This document shows, piece after piece, positions 1 to 13,323 of a stretch of DNA of 64,000 nucleotides. A program made the translations under genes and the position numbers. The DNA lies in assembly GCA_035578155.1 (NCBI GenBank), contig JAPWDM010000001.1:7156670-7220669 (forward strand). The letters run 5' to 3'. Below the pieces are notes generated by a model. It was not told where the DNA came from, searched no databases, and saw only the letters and a list, made by a program, of their open reading frames with translations. Each line of letters begins with the position of its first letter. Position 1 is the first letter of the stretch. The DNA comes from Brachynemurus nebulosus (taxonomy: Eukaryota; Arthropoda; Insecta; Neuroptera; Myrmeleontidae).

Positions 1-239
1 CTTTGCTACTTTTGGTATAGAATTACTGATCATAACTAACAATGGACTCGAAGTAGTATTTTATTATCTTTAGTCTTGAAAAAAACTTTTCTGTAAATTT
101 ATTTTCTTTCATGATGACAGCTTAACTCAAACTAGTATAGTTTTCAGAATAGTAATAAAATTTGTATACAATTTAAACAAATTACTTATTTGTAAAATTG
201 TGATTCTGGAACACAAGATTCTAATTTTGATTTCATTAA
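1..239. other. AT-rich flank, nothing recognised
   Basis: No reading frame or structured repeat is visible. The interval ends at the TTAA that borders the first non-autonomous element. Confidence 0.5.
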
Positions 240-1153
240 GGGGGATCACTAGTGTGACATTTTGAAAAAACTGGAAAATTTTTTTGCATGTTTCGATAGC
301 CTATACCTTTAAAAATAACGTACTAAAATTTCAAACGCATATCTCAAACAGTTTTTGAGTTACAGCCATCCGAAGAGCGGATTCTGATTTTCATTGTTAA
401 CTTTGAGGTACTGAGAAATGTATGAAGGTTGATAGTTCGGGAGTGTCTAGACGTGGCTGCCAGTCACATGTTGTGGAGAAGCTAGACCCTGGCACATTTA
501 AACGACTTATCTAGTTTTACTATGACCGTTATAGTGAGTACATCGAAAATAATTTTAGTAAAAATTCTCAGTGATTAAAACTAAAAGGTAAAGTAAAGAG
601 AAACTACATTTTTCAAATTTGCTGCAGCTGTAACTCGAAGACAAATCATCCGATCGATTTGATTCTTATTGCAGCTTCTTTTATATATGTTTCTTCGTGC
701 CATAAACTCCGACACGAACACGAACTCGTGCCTCCAGTTTTCCGATCGAATAAAAAATGTAATTTTTGCAAGCCAAAAATCATCAAATTTTCGCGCAAAT
801 GTTGAAACTTTTTTTAACAACTCCGCCATTTTGTTAAATTTCAACCTTTTCTTTTGATTGAGGTTCACGGCACGGGCAATACGTTCTAGTTTAATAGGCT
901 TTTTGGTTTTTTTGATTTCAGGCACTGCGAAGGTCGGTATCACTGCAGCAGTGGGGGAACTTTTTTTTGGAGCCTTGGGAGATCGCGAATAACACACCAA
1001 ATTTTCAATTTTTTGGTCCAAAAATTTTATCATGGATTTATTATATACCAACGAATATATCCTTAACATATTAAAATATTCCATATAGTAGTTTTCTTTA
1101 AAAATATTCCGAAAAATCACCTTTTTTTCAGGCGGTCACACTAGTGGTCCCCC
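240..1153. mobile_element. TTAA-flanked non-autonomous DNA transposon (copy 1)
   Basis: The ends are inverted repeats: GGGGGATCACTAGTGTGAC at the left and its complement, with one change, at the right. TTAA lies directly outside both ends (236-239 and 1154-1157), which is the target preference of piggyBac-like transposases. A related copy with the same ends lies at 12872-15016, so the boundaries rest on a two-copy comparison. A 179-codon leftward reading frame (581-1120) lies inside, but copy 2 does not preserve it and no transposase motif is visible, so I do not call it a gene. The superfamily is inferred from TTAA only. Confidence 0.75.
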
Positions 1154-1157
1154 TTAA

Positions 1158-4100
1158 ATGAATCAATATCGTCTTTCAAAGATTGCGTTTAAGTTTTTAG
1201 TTTTACGAAATCACATAGCGGCGCGGTGCCTTTAGAAACGCGGGGCTTAGTTTCGCTACACCGTTTGCACCACCATAGGGCTGGCCCTGTAAATGAATAC
1301 TATCATTGTTTTTATTATGGACTGAGGTACCTACTATTATTACTCCCGAATTAACTATAAGGAATTTTTTTATATTTTGGCTAAATTGATAAAGTGAGGT
1401 TTCAGTGACGAAAAATTTATAAAAATATGATATATACGACTAATAAGTATGATAAATATGAGATTTGATAAATATATTAGGTTGACATATCTAATTTTAA
1501 CTGAAATTTACGTGACAATTACTGTAAAAATCAAAAAGTAAAAAAAAATGAATCGTGGGTAATCGTGAGAATAAAATGTATTTTCAAAACTTCCCTATCT
1601 TCAATTTATTTACAATCATCAGTAATTTTCCCGCTGAAAATCTACGAATAACAATAGTCTATGGTTCATCTTAATACAATAGCACTTTTAGTAACCGTGT
1701 AAGTATTGAAGCTCCATCGTATTTATTTGATCTTGTAGGCTATTATACTATATAGACAATAAACTTCAACTATAAATTGGTCAATGTGGTATTTAATGTC
1801 ATTGGATAGATATATGTAGGTGAAGACTTATAGATAAGACATAAGAGGATAGAGTCGAAGTTAATTTAATAGACTTGACCATAATATAAACGTGACGCAT
1901 TGCATTAATGGAACTGGAGTATCATAAAATTATCTTTGTCTCTCCTCTTATAAAATATAACCTCATTAGTTGAACAATGTTTCAATACAGTAATAAAAAT
2001 GATTTTTTATAACTATCAATTGAACAAATGACATTTCCAATTCTTGGATAAGTTTTTCAATCAGATCCATCAGTACCCGAAATTTTTCCTTAAGTGTTCC
2101 AAAACAAATAAGTTTTCTATCATTTAATCTTTAGCAAAAAATGCTCATTTATTCGAGAATAATCCTACTATGTAGATATGTGTTAAAAATGTAATTTTGA
2201 AAAACTTTTATCTCAAAAACTATGTACGTTAAAATTATTTTTGTACAATCATAGTAGAAAGTAGGCTTTTGCGCTCTCTTCAGAGAGCGCAAAATATGTG
2301 TTTGCTGAAAACTGTTACTTTTTGCTTTAAAGCGAAAAGTAGTACTTTGTCGCTCGCTCAATATATATTTAATTACAAACAACGTGTAGGCGTTGCTTGT
2401 ATTTTCTATGATAACAAATGAACAGATTCTAAACTTCATATTATTTTTATGGTGATCAAGTGAATTATTAACTTTATTAAATTTGAACAATATCAAAATT
2501 AATTAAAAATAATAAATAATAAGTTGATAAATATGTAATTTAAAAATATATAGGTAGGTACATATATGATAGAAATATGCAATAGTGACAGTAATTTCTG
2601 AAATACACCTCCACATATTTCTGAAATTGCAAAAATTATAACAATGAAATAAATGTTAACGTCCATTATTATTTTTTCAAGTATTTTTTTATATAAGTAA
2701 AACAAATACCTTTTTGGCACGATCGTGTATTTTCATGCATTTACCGATGCTGCTGACAATGCTGGTAAGTTACATTTCCCGAACGTTTGTTTATATCCAT
2801 AGAAACCAAAAAATAACAATGGGGTAAGTAAAATAGGGGCTCGGTAAGTAAATAGGAGTGCGGTAAGTGAAATTAGCTCAAAAATGATTGTAATTATTTA
2901 TTTATATTAAAATTAAAAGTACAATTTGAAAGATTAGGAAAATAAATCGATTAATATGAAAATTTTCTAATACGAAAATTAGCCGTCATATTTTATTGAT
3001 ATTTCAAAAGGTCGTTCAATCATTAAAATTTTCTGTGGTTTTCATAATCTTCCTTTCATCTTACGAGAATAAATTTGGAGCCAAAAATAAAATGCTTCAT
3101 CAATTTTGATTATTCTCACTAATATTATAGTTTAACAAACTATTTTCCTCAATATTTTTAATAGAAAATTCAAAAAAAATATTCACGCCAATTAAATATT
3201 GACACTTAATTTTTTATTTACAAATATAGTTGTCAATTGTCACTACAAAGATTCGTATTAGTTATTATAAATATTTATAATATTTATTCATGACCTTCTA
3301 TGTCAAAACAGAAATATAAATTTCACTTATATTATCCGAATTTTATTTTTTAACTAATAAATTTTTATTCTTTTATTATTTTAAATCGATCGTGCAAAAA
3401 ATATTATACAGTACACGATACGTTAAGTGCCTTTACTGTTCTCGAAAATTGCAATAACTCGACCCTGCGGGTCTCGTTTTGGCAACGTATTCTCGATCAG
3501 TAAAAGAAACGTACCGAACTTATATTGTAAAATACTATTACAAAATTGTAGAAAAATTTATGTGTGAAATTCGAGCACAAAGTAACAATGCCGCTCTCGT
3601 GAAAATGATGCGCTCCGCCTAGAAATAACTATTATTTCAAATTTTTACACTTTATGTATTGAATACTAAATAACTTTAAAATAATAAAATAAGAAAAGAT
3701 TCTTGAGATGGAACGATTTTATCTATACGCCGTTTCAAATACAATTGATCATGAGTCATCGTTAAAAAATTAAATAATTCCTATATTCGAAACAAATCAC
3801 TCTTCTATTCTTTTCTAAAAACAAATTGCAAATTTAAGATTTATGTACATGCAATAATCAAAGAGATAAAGTTAAGAAAACGGAAATTATTTAAATTTAA
3901 GTGATGAAGCATGGTTAAATTTAAATGAAGTGGACCTTAGTAAGAATTTCGAACAAAACGTTATTAGCAATGGTCAGATTTCCTGGCGACAAGTCTTGGA
4001 AATAATGTACGACTGATAAACATGACAGCTTCGGCAAACATGTTAAAAGTAAAAAAATAAAATTGTCCAGTAAAAGTAAATAATTTACAAAAGGTGCGAT

Positions 4101-6047
4101 TAAACTAACCACAATGTTTACTATAAATAAATGTTTCAAATTTAATATCCCCTTTCGGTGTTCTCAATTCAATAACTTATAATTTATACGTAGGTAGGTG
4201 TTGTATATACGACCCACACATGTGCATACTGTACCGAATTATTTCGAAAATGAATCAGAATGTTAGAAATGAACTTTACAAATACACCTATTTACATACA
4301 GTCAGGCACACTCATATTCGTACAGAGGCACATTATTTACTTATATGACAAAATTTAAATCAAACGGACTTCCATAATTTCCTACAATTTTTTTTACTCA
4401 CATTACGATTATAGCTGACTGCGTCTTCTACTTTCTGTTAAGTTGAAAAATTATGAACTATAGTAATCAGTCAGTATTTAGTACGATATTATGAAAAAGT
4501 TCTGACCTAAGTTTTTTTTCATAAAATTGTTTGTATAGGCGTCGTTAATAAATTATGAAGTTTTCTCCCTTCGAGGAGCACCACATACCTCTGTTTGAGG
4601 AGGGAAAAGGGGCCGAACTATCACTTTTTGGCCAATTCCTTTGTTTTTTCAGTTTTTACAGTAAAAGTGGTTCAGGTACAAAATTAAAGCTTTGTTGTCT
4701 ACGAAAAAGGTTTTATAAAGATGAAATTATCTAAACTTGGACTGACGTCATTAAAGAAATGCAACAAATTCATCGCAATTAGAGGTACCAAAATTTTCTG
4801 TCTGTTTCCTTTTTATTATTTTTGTATTAGAATAATAGCTATAGTAAATAAAATTGTACGTTTAATTTTATTTCATTTGTTAATGATATCAGTTCAAGTT
4901 TAGATAATTTCAACTATACCACAGATCAATGATACTACTATCATATTATACTACTAGTCAAATCGTAAAGCTTAAGCCAGTTTGTAGGGAGTTTTCTTGA
5001 GACAGATAACGGGGTGAGACGGGTGAAATTTACGGAATATAATGTATTGTCTGTTTTTCAGCAAATAGTACGTATTTTGAAAATAAAACGAACACCACTT
5101 TTTTCTTTCAAAATTTTGCAGTTTCTTTGCAAAAAATTAAAATTTGATTATCAATACTGTATTTTGACAATAATTATCTGAAAACGTTACTACGGATACC
5201 ATCGGTTATTGCATTGATTACTATGTTACAGAATACTGTTAGGTCGTATACTGGTCGTATCAGGGTGCTTCATTTATAAATTGATACAGTCAGTCTATAG
5301 GATATTTATAATGTGCTCTTTGGTCTATGTTTTATACCTATTTTCCGTGAGATTAACATTTCTTTAAGAAATGACCTTATAAAGTTAAGTCAAATCAACT
5401 GACTATTAATTTCTACAAATATTCAATTTCTTTTAACACATTAGCGCAAAATTATAAGCTACTTACATGCTTTCATAATATGAAAATTAAAAATTTTGAG
5501 CTCATCACACTGAGCAATAGTTTGATAATATTAGTTCGAAAGCTAATTCGAAATTGATTCAGCTCTCTCGCCGTTTAAAAACAAAAAATATCATATTAAT
5601 TTTTGCGGTAGAATTAAGAGCTATTTATAAGCTTTCAAACTGACATTGTTTCGATTTTTAAGCTCAATTCCTTAGTATTCGAACAACTCTAAATTTCTGG
5701 AACTCAAGAAAGAGCTGCTACAAAAAGATGAAAAGTACCTACATTATATATTTCAAATGTAAAATTTTATAAATATTTTTATTTCTTGCAAAAACGAACT
5801 ACTTTTTAAATTGAGAAGTATATTTACGTATGTATATGTACCTTTAAATAAACATAAAATTTACTAATCCCTAAGGTCAATATTTTTATATACATGTGCT
5901 AAAAAAAGTAAAGGAGTTTAAGAAATTGATTATTGATCTATGCTACCGAAATAAATTCCTACAGAGAGTCCTTAAATTGTAAGTAGGCGTCTATCTAACA
6001 TTCAATATGTAATAATGGACAACAAACAGGATACCTAATAATTTTTT
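1158..6047. other. Gene-free AT-rich interval
   Basis: Only short, low-complexity reading frames occur. Visible structure is limited to a perfect hairpin at 2267-2294, three short degenerate repeats of a GGTAAGTAAA-type unit near 2820-2880, and an inverted pair GCACGATCG (about 2717) and CGATCGTGC (about 3386) that could bound a small degenerate element. Nothing supports a gene. Confidence 0.5.
2267..2294. repeat. Perfect 12-bp hairpin
   Basis: TTTTGCGCTCTC at 2267-2278 is followed by the loop TTCA and a perfect complementary arm at 2283-2294. It is GC-rich against an AT-rich background. No gene abuts it, and its function is unknown. Confidence 0.7.
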
Positions 6048-7307
6048 TTTCTTTTTCGCAATTTTTCTTTTCCTTTTTGTTTTTTTTTTTTTTTAATAAC
6101 AATTAATTTATTAATTATGTTAACAAAATTAAGCTATGAAATATTACTCGTCGCAAAATTAATGAATTAAAATAATTTTTCGTAAAATCTTTTTTTTTCG
6201 ATACGAGTATATTACATAAACACATAAGTCAATTAGGTAGGTACATTAGAATTTTTAAAATATAAACTTTATACATTTTGAAAAATGTAAAAGTTCATCT
6301 TATAAAAATATGTTACCCACATATTTTTACATTCCAAGTGTCTAGTCGTCCGCTAAACGAACGAATAAAATAACTTAGTCGTCCGCTAAACGGATGAATA
6401 AAATAACTTAGTCGTCCGAAAAGTATTGACTTTTCGCGTAAGTATTGATTTTTAATAATATTATTAGTTCTTAAATAAATGAAAGAAATTTAGAATCATA
6501 TTTAAAAAATCGAATTGAAAAACTAGGTGGTGAGGTTGGTTTTGGTTAGGTTAGTTTTGTTAGCTTTAACAATATACCTCAATTTTTGATATAAAAACTA
6601 GGTGGTGAGGTTTGTTTTGGTTAGGTTAGTTTAGTTAGTGTTGACAATATACTTCGATTTTTTATATGAAAACTATAGGTGGTGAGGTTAGTTAAGGTTA
6701 CCCTTTGCCCAAATACCCTAGCTTAACCAAAAGCAACCTCACTACCTAGTTTTTATATCAAAAATCGAGGTATATTGTCAAATCTAACTAAACTAACCTA
6801 ACGGAAACCAACCTCACCACTTAGTTTTTCAATTCGATTTTTTAAATATGATTCTAAATTACTTTCATTTATTTAAGAACTAATAATATTATTAAAATCA
6901 ATACTTACGCAAAAAGTCAATACTTTACGGACGAATTTTATTCATCCGTTTAGCGGACGACTAAGTTATTTTATTCGTCCGTTTAGCGGACGGCCAGCAA
7001 CTTATTCATCCGTTTAGCCGACGACTAGCAACCTATTAATCCGTTTAGCGGACGACTAGCAACAGCCTTTTACATTTTTCAAAATGTAAAAAGTTCATAC
7101 ATATTTTAAAAGTTCTAATGTATCTAATTCAATCAAAAATTCTAATTGACTTATGTGTTTATGTAATATACTAATATCGAAAAATAAAGATTTTAAGGAA
7201 AATTATTTTAATTCAATAATTTTGAGACAAGTAATATTTCGTAGCTTAATTTTGTTAACATAATTAATAAATTAATTGTTATTAAAAGAAAAAAAAAATG
7301 AAAAATC
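6048..7307. repeat. 1.25-kb foldback (long inverted-repeat) element
   Basis: Two arms of roughly 600 bp face each other around about 6690. The left arm reads from a T-rich tract through AATAACAATTAATTTATTAA, three GTCCGCTAAACG-type units (6347-6420) and an AAAACTAGGTGGTGAGG motif. The right arm holds the complements in reverse order, with GTCCGTTTAGCGGACG-type units at 6945-7060. The GGTTAGGTTAG-type stretches lie near the centre. The arms have diverged and the unit counts differ, three against about four. The structure matches foldback-type MITEs. No coding capacity is seen. Confidence 0.8.
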
Positions 7308-8052
7308 ATTTGTACCGGGATTTGATGCCGGTACCCCACCATATGCACTTCGCCGCACTACCCCAATTGTAGAGCTACTTTGATAAAACGCACTAAATAA
7401 CTTGATTATATCTTACTTGTATTTTTGCCCAAACTTTAAATAAAAATATTTCCTGTATTTTTGAGAGGTGGACCCTAATACTGTCAATTTCTAGTATTGA
7501 TATTAAGTATGTTCTATTAGCAAACGAAATTTGATCGAAATTGGTGACGACCATACCTGAACCACTCCTTGCCAACTAAATACGCTTTCAATGAGAAAAT
7601 CCCACACGTTTAAAAAAAAACGCGATAAACTACGATAAAAAAATCTAAATTTGTAGGAAATTTTGGGAATCCGTTTAGTTTCCAAGATCTTCTGTACGGA
7701 TACGAGTGTGATTGACTGTACTTCTATTTAAATAAGTACACTACGTCTAACAAATTCGAGTACCAAATAATAATAATAATAATAATTTCATACTATTGTA
7801 CGTATGTATATAGTCCGTGTAATGTGTTTGTTAAACTTGTTGGTTTGTTGACCAAAGTTATAATGAACAAAGTTTCAAAATGTAATGCCGTAGAATGATG
7901 ATAGCTTCCGCGTAATGATTGCAACACATCGCAAACGCCATAGTTTTCAGTTAACACGTTCGCCGGTTAGTCCCATATATAGGTATGTATATATGTAGTT
8001 CACTTTAGTTTTAATTTTGGTAGCAATATTTAAATATGTACATATATGCACA
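7308..8052. other. Gene-free interval with weak tRNA-like remnant
   Basis: On the minus strand about 7311-7385 contains TAGCTCTACAATTGGGG, resembling an interrupted Pol III A box, and further on GGCATCAAATCCC, resembling a B box. This could be a decayed tRNA-derived SINE. The match is weak and no cloverleaf was established. Confidence 0.25.
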
Positions 8053-8060
8053 TGCAGGTG

Positions 8061-9983
8061 CAGGGGCGTAACTACAATGGGGTAAGTGGACCAGTTACTC
8101 CAGAGCAGAGAACAAAAAATTGCTAAGTATTTGTTAAACAGGCATTAGGTCAGTCGTTTCGTAATCGTTAGCTACAGAATTTGTCACAATTCTCAAGATA
8201 TATTTCTTGCTTTTATTTAACCGTAAAACGACAGGACTGTGTTATGGGACAAAATTAGCAAGTAGGTGTCATACACGACACCTATATCTTTTTTTAATTT
8301 TTTAAATTAATTACCGCTTCTAATGTCTCAAATCGATATTTTAATTAATGTCAACGGTCTATCTGGCCCGATAATTTTAAAATCTCTACAACAACTTCCA
8401 TATTGTCGAAAGTTATATTACAATCTTCCTAATACCAGTAGTTATCCTCCTCATAGTTACCGCCTTCTGTTTCACTTGTCGAGTCACTTGCCATCCTCGT
8501 AATACAGGTAAATTTTTCTTGTCTTAAAAATTCAGTTCTGATCCCTTCATCATTTATATATCGTAAATTCTTTGTCTTATATAGCAATGAAATCACAAAC
8601 AAACTCCCGAATTCCGGGTACAAACACGTAATAATTTCCAAATATGATAACGAACAAAGTTCAAAACTACTTTAATATCTAGTTGATTATTGGTTACGAG
8701 GGTACTCAACGCTAGAGACGTGTCCTAACGGTTTACTCGCGCATGCGCTGAAACTAAAAACGCCATATATGACAATAATTTGTTTTAGGGTTAATATTAA
8801 AATTAGTTTTTAATTTTTTTTTTCATATTTGTAATGAAAAACGTAAAAATAAAATTGAAGCAAAGTAAGAAAAAGGGGCATTTCCTTTGTGCGCACGGGA
8901 TTTTGTGTAAACTAAAATCGTGGTTTAATATATGCACTTGTTCAATATTTATGACTTCCCGCGACATCTATGATTTTTAGAATTTTGACGCACCAAACCT
9001 ATGATTTTAAGAATTTTGACTTTATTCTAGTTTGTACATTGGAAAACACAATTCCTAATAAAATTCCATATTTGATTTTTTTATTTCAAGTGTCCTGAAG
9101 TGACGTTATTGGTATAGGGAATCTCTTTTTTGCATCACCACTTCGCCGCTCTTTATAATAAAATTGATATGAGGGCAAACAAAAGGAAATTTTTTTGTAA
9201 TCTTGAATGTTTATTTAATAGACTATGGCTTCGATTGAGAGAAATAAAAATGCGTATGTGTTGGTCACACAGATATAAAAAAAAAAAAACATTAAGAATT
9301 TTTTAAGTGAACAAATCATGTATATGTATACATTATATATGTATGCATACAAGATAGCGTAAAACATAGCTATGTTGTTCCAACAAATTCCGTTCTAAAT
9401 CATCGTAAATATCGAAATTCACCAAAAGATCTCTTTTGACCAAAAGAGTCATTAACATTGCACCCTGCAAATATATAATGATTTGTTTACTTAAAAAATT
9501 CTCAATGTTTTTTGTTATATATCTGTGTGACCAATATATACGCATTTTTCTTTCTCTCAATCGAAACAGTAGTGAACAAGAAAAAAAATCGTAACTCTAG
9601 TTAATAAAATCACTTATTTTTAGAAAAATATTATTGAATATTGTCGACATGACGAATTTGTATCGATTTCGTTATCGTACTACGAAATCCTAAAAAGGGC
9701 GCAAGAGGGAAAAGTATGGTCGCGAGGAGCGACAGTAATTGTTTTGGTAGCTGATAGTTTTTAGGGCATTCATCAGAAAGTATAATGTTTTTTTGCTCGC
9801 CACCACTATTTTTCCGAGAAAATAGATATATGATATTTCGTATTCCTTTTAGCGAGTTTCCAGAATGGAATTCAGTTATTTTTCATTTGTTTCGCTAATT
9901 TTTTAAGGGGTAAAATGGACTTTTCAGAGAGGACGCTTAAGTCTAATTCGCTCCATAGTACAAAATTTATAGTTACGCCCCTG
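8061..9983. mobile_element. hAT-like non-autonomous element
   Basis: The ends are CAGGGGCGTAACTA and its exact complement (14 bp). The flanking 8-mers TGCAGGTG (8053-8060) and TGCATATG (9984-9991) match at 6 of 8 positions, consistent with an aged hAT target duplication. The interior has no transposase. A short leftward frame ending in MASDSTSETEGG (8429-8641) may be the relic of an exon but is not identifiable. A second inverted repeat is nested at 9229-9565. Confidence 0.7.
9229..9565. repeat. Nested inverted repeat (MITE-like)
   Basis: TTCGATTGAGAGAAA at 9229 is mirrored by CTCTCAATCGAA ending at 9565. The complementarity continues through a GTCACACAGATAT motif and an AAGTGAACAAATCAT motif for about 88 bp per arm, around a loop of about 160 bp. 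It lies wholly inside the larger hAT-like element, so it is either a nested MITE or a structural part of it. Confidence 0.65.
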
Positions 9984-10169
9984 TGCATATGTATATGTAA
10001 ATATATGTATATACACTCAATCGCTCATTTTCGTCCCACTAAGCAAATACCTAATATAATGTGATCATTTAAGAGTTTTGAAAACAAAATTTTGTATAAT
10101 GTATGTGTACATAAGTGTGCCTGTGTACTGTTGATAGTTTACTCTACCTATTATGACCTATGTTTGCGA

Positions 10170-10310
10170 AGAAACTTTTTAATTATTAGGGAATTTCCAG
10201 AATGGAATTCAGCTATTACAGCCACTGTCATGACGCGACTTGAGCCCGGGACTATGGCAGAAATTTGTTTTGCGGTCCCTAGAAACCGAAAATAATATTC
10301 ACTAAAATTT

Positions 10311-10392
<82 letters not shown>

Positions 10393-10755
10393 ATGTATAT
10401 GTATATAAATAGATGTCCGCGCGATAACTCTCGAACAAAATGTCTTACGTTCATGAAATTTGGTGAAAATATTGAAAGTCCCAAACCGTTGGACGAGTTC
10501 GTTAATCAGACACGTCCGATGCCCGGAACATGGTTTTTTTGGCAATTTTCGTGAAAAAAAAATAGTTTTTTGCCAAAATTTCCCTTTATTCAAAAATTTT
10601 TGTGAAATTTTTTTATACCATTGGAAAGACGAGAAAAAATCACATAAAAAGGTCTTTAAACTATTATTCTATGACCACTAGTTTCCAAGAAAAACTAACT
10701 TTTATAAACGGAAATTCACTATGTTATGCAGGATGCTGTGACAGGGGTATTTGTT
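10170..10755 (+). repeat. Dispersed (TA)n-containing repeat family, copy 1
   Basis: The family reads: a GAATTTCCAGAATGGAA block, GACTTGAGCCCGGGACTATG, a (TA)n tract (about 10313-10380), CGCGATAACTCTCGAAC, a block ending in CAGACACGTCCGATGCC, and a 3' end with TTATGCAGGATGCTGTGACA. Related copies lie at 19135-20165, 53095-53540, 56425-56700, 57745-58290 and 61985-62560, with a partial match near 16720-16880. The near-palindromic GCAGATGCTGC next to the shared end is reminiscent of a Helitron 3' hairpin, but no terminal CTRR was found, so the class stays open. Confidence 0.7.
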
Positions 10756-11872
10756 GATAAATACATAGGTATGTTTACCTTTCCATCTGTTTTATACGTA
10801 GGGAATTGTTTACAAAATTTATAATTATAAAACAAACAACAGTACGGTGTATTTGTTGTTTGTGTATTTGTGTTTTCATTCTTGCGAAACAATAAATCAA
10901 AATAAAAAAAGCTGACAATATAATTCTAGGACTTTCCAATCCATCCCGTTTTTACTTTTTTAAACCTCCCGAGAGGGAGGGGTTGATAGGGGATTGATAT
11001 ATTCGCATTTATGAATAATCGCCAGAAAAAACCTAACGAAAACGATCATTCCGTTCAAAGGTTACAAAGAATCAAACCTTTTTTGGAATTTTAGGGATAG
11101 ATGGGTGTTTTTTTAAAGAGTGTTGCTGGGAACAAAGTTATTTCAAACTGCAATTTCTATATAAATTATTATATTTCATAAAATTTTTTACAACTGTATA
11201 TAAAACATAGCTTACCTAAATAGTATTTTGTACAATAATTAAGCAATTTTATGGTAGAAGGAATTGTTCGTAAATGGCCATATAGGCCGAAACATATTAC
11301 AGAAATTTAAAACTTTAAATAAAGTGTGGCATCTGCAAAGTTAAAAATTTTTTTTTACTATTCTGTAACTTCAAAAATAACTTAGTTTTAACGTTGAAAA
11401 CGATTATGGGGACAAATTTCAGATGTAATTAGATTGTTAAGTACTTCTACTACTACAAGGAACTGGAAAATTAGTACTTCAACTAAAGTAATTTTAAGCC
11501 TTAATCCTTAATTTAATATGATATGATATTCATTTGTTCATAAGTAAGTGTCAATTTACTTCAGTTGATAAAATTATGAAGTGGAGATAAAAAAGGTGAG
11601 GACCGTTTTCTTAACCAAACTCACTTTAATTAAAATAGCTTTACGTCTTTAGTTTTAATTTCAAAAAATTGATTTTCATAATAAAGATAATGTATTCAGG
11701 GGCGATTTTAAGATTTTTATTATAGGTAGGCCCGAATTTTCTATATTGTAAACATTATAACTTACGTGTAAAATTTTCCTTGAAGGTGTGGACATTGTTT
11801 TATTGCATAATTTTAAACTAAACAAAATGTAATTTTTAGTAACATTTACAAGCCATTTCAGATAATCATAAC
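10756..11872. other. Gene-free AT-rich interval
   Basis: Only short chance reading frames and homopolymer runs are present. No repeat boundaries were recognised. Confidence 0.5.
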
Positions 11873-11941
11873 CAGGGACGGATTAACTCACTTTGGGGCC
11901 CTAGATATTTTCTTATTAGCAGGCCCCCTCCCGCCCTTACA

Positions 11942-11997
<56 letters not shown>

Positions 11998-12179
11998 CAG
12001 ACAAATTATAAAACAATAAATAATACAAAACTAAATAATGTGAGAAACTAAAATAAATATTCAAAATAGATATAGAATTATTAATTCAAATATTCAAAAT
12101 AGACAGTTTGACCAGACCCTTCAAAATATTGGGCCCTAGCTATTTGTCTAAAATTTGCCTATGCGATGATCCGACCCTG
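11873..12179. mobile_element. Small hAT-like element containing (TA)n
   Basis: The left end is CAGGGACGGATTAA and the right end complement reads CAGGGTCGGATCAT. A (TA)n tract fills 11943-11996. Both halves carry GGGGCCCTAG-type blocks. No convincing 8-bp duplication was found, so the assignment rests on the ends alone. The left-end block recurs in direct orientation near 12640 (CGGATTAATCCACTTTGGG). Confidence 0.45.
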
Positions 12180-12189
12180 GACCTAATAG

Positions 12190-12622
12190 TAATATTATTA
12201 CAGATAATGGTGGAAATAATTCGTATACAAAAATTATATTTAAAATTAAAGTACTGCTTTTGAACATTTATCTGATGCTTAAAAAAGTGTTGACGTTTGT
12301 CTGAATTAGATGGTCGGCCAAGTGGTCGGAAAACGACGTTTCATATTACACGACCTAATATTATAAATAATGGCGAAATGTTTCCAAACTATACAGGAAA
12401 TCTATTCAAAGTTAAAGAATTGCCTTCAGACATTTCTAGAATGTTTAAAAAAGTGACAATATATTTATCTGAATTACATGGTAGATCAAGTGGTCGGAAA
12501 ACGACATGTCATATTACACGACCTAATGATATTTCAATCAATGGCGGAAATGATTCCAGGCTAAAAGAAATCTACTCAGGGTTAAAGAATTATTTTTAAA
12601 CATTTGAAATAAAGTGTGTTTA
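12190..12622 (+). repeat. Satellite-like tandem array, about 165-bp units (array 1)
   Basis: Two and a half units follow each other. Each contains TGGTCGGAAAACGACRTTTC, CATATTACACGAC, AATGGCGGAAATGATTCC and AAACATTT, followed by a short A run and GTG. The open frame across 12297-12599 is a by-product of the repeat. The same unit forms a second array at 43390-43930, inside a hAT element. Confidence 0.75.
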
Positions 12623-13323
12623 AACATAAAGTGTCGACAGAGCGGATTAATCCACTTTGGGACTCTAGACATTTTCTTCGGGTATTTTTTCATTTTTTCA
12701 TAATTTTTGGATAGGCCCGGGCTTACTTGGCATAAGCAAATGCCAATTTATTTAATTTGGTAAACTTAAAAAGTTGAAGTTAGTTTAAAATGATAAAGTT
12801 AGTTTAGAGTTTTTATACTTTATTATGAAAACTGTCCTAAATATCTATCTATTAAATTAAAGTTAGTTTAAGGGGGACCACTAGAGTGTGATATTTTGAA
12901 AAATTTGGAATTTTTTTTTTGCATGTTTGGATAGTCTATACCTTTAAAAATAACATACTAAAATTTCAAGTGCGTATCGCAAATTGTTTTTGAGTTAAAG
13001 CCATCTGAAGAACGGATTCTGATTTTCATTGTTAACTTTGAGGTATTGAGAAATATGTATGAAAGTTGATAGTTCGGGAGTTTCTGGACGTGGCTGCCAG
13101 TCACATGTTGTGGAGCAGCTAGACTCTAACACATTTAAATGACTCATCTAGTTTTACTATGACCGTTATAGTGAGTACATCGTACATAATTTTAGTAAAA
13201 ATTCTCAGTGATTAAAAGTAAAAGGTAAGGTAAAAAAAAAACTACATTTTTAAAATTGGTTGCAGTTATAACGCGAAGAAAAATAATCCGACCGATTTGA
13301 TTCTTATTGCAGCTTCTTTTATA

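Noticed and set aside
581..1120. 179-codon leftward frame as a gene
   Set aside because: It lies within a non-autonomous TTAA element, and the second copy does not preserve the frame.
10151..10593. Tyr/Ile-repeat proteins
   Set aside because: They are translations of (TA)n microsatellites.
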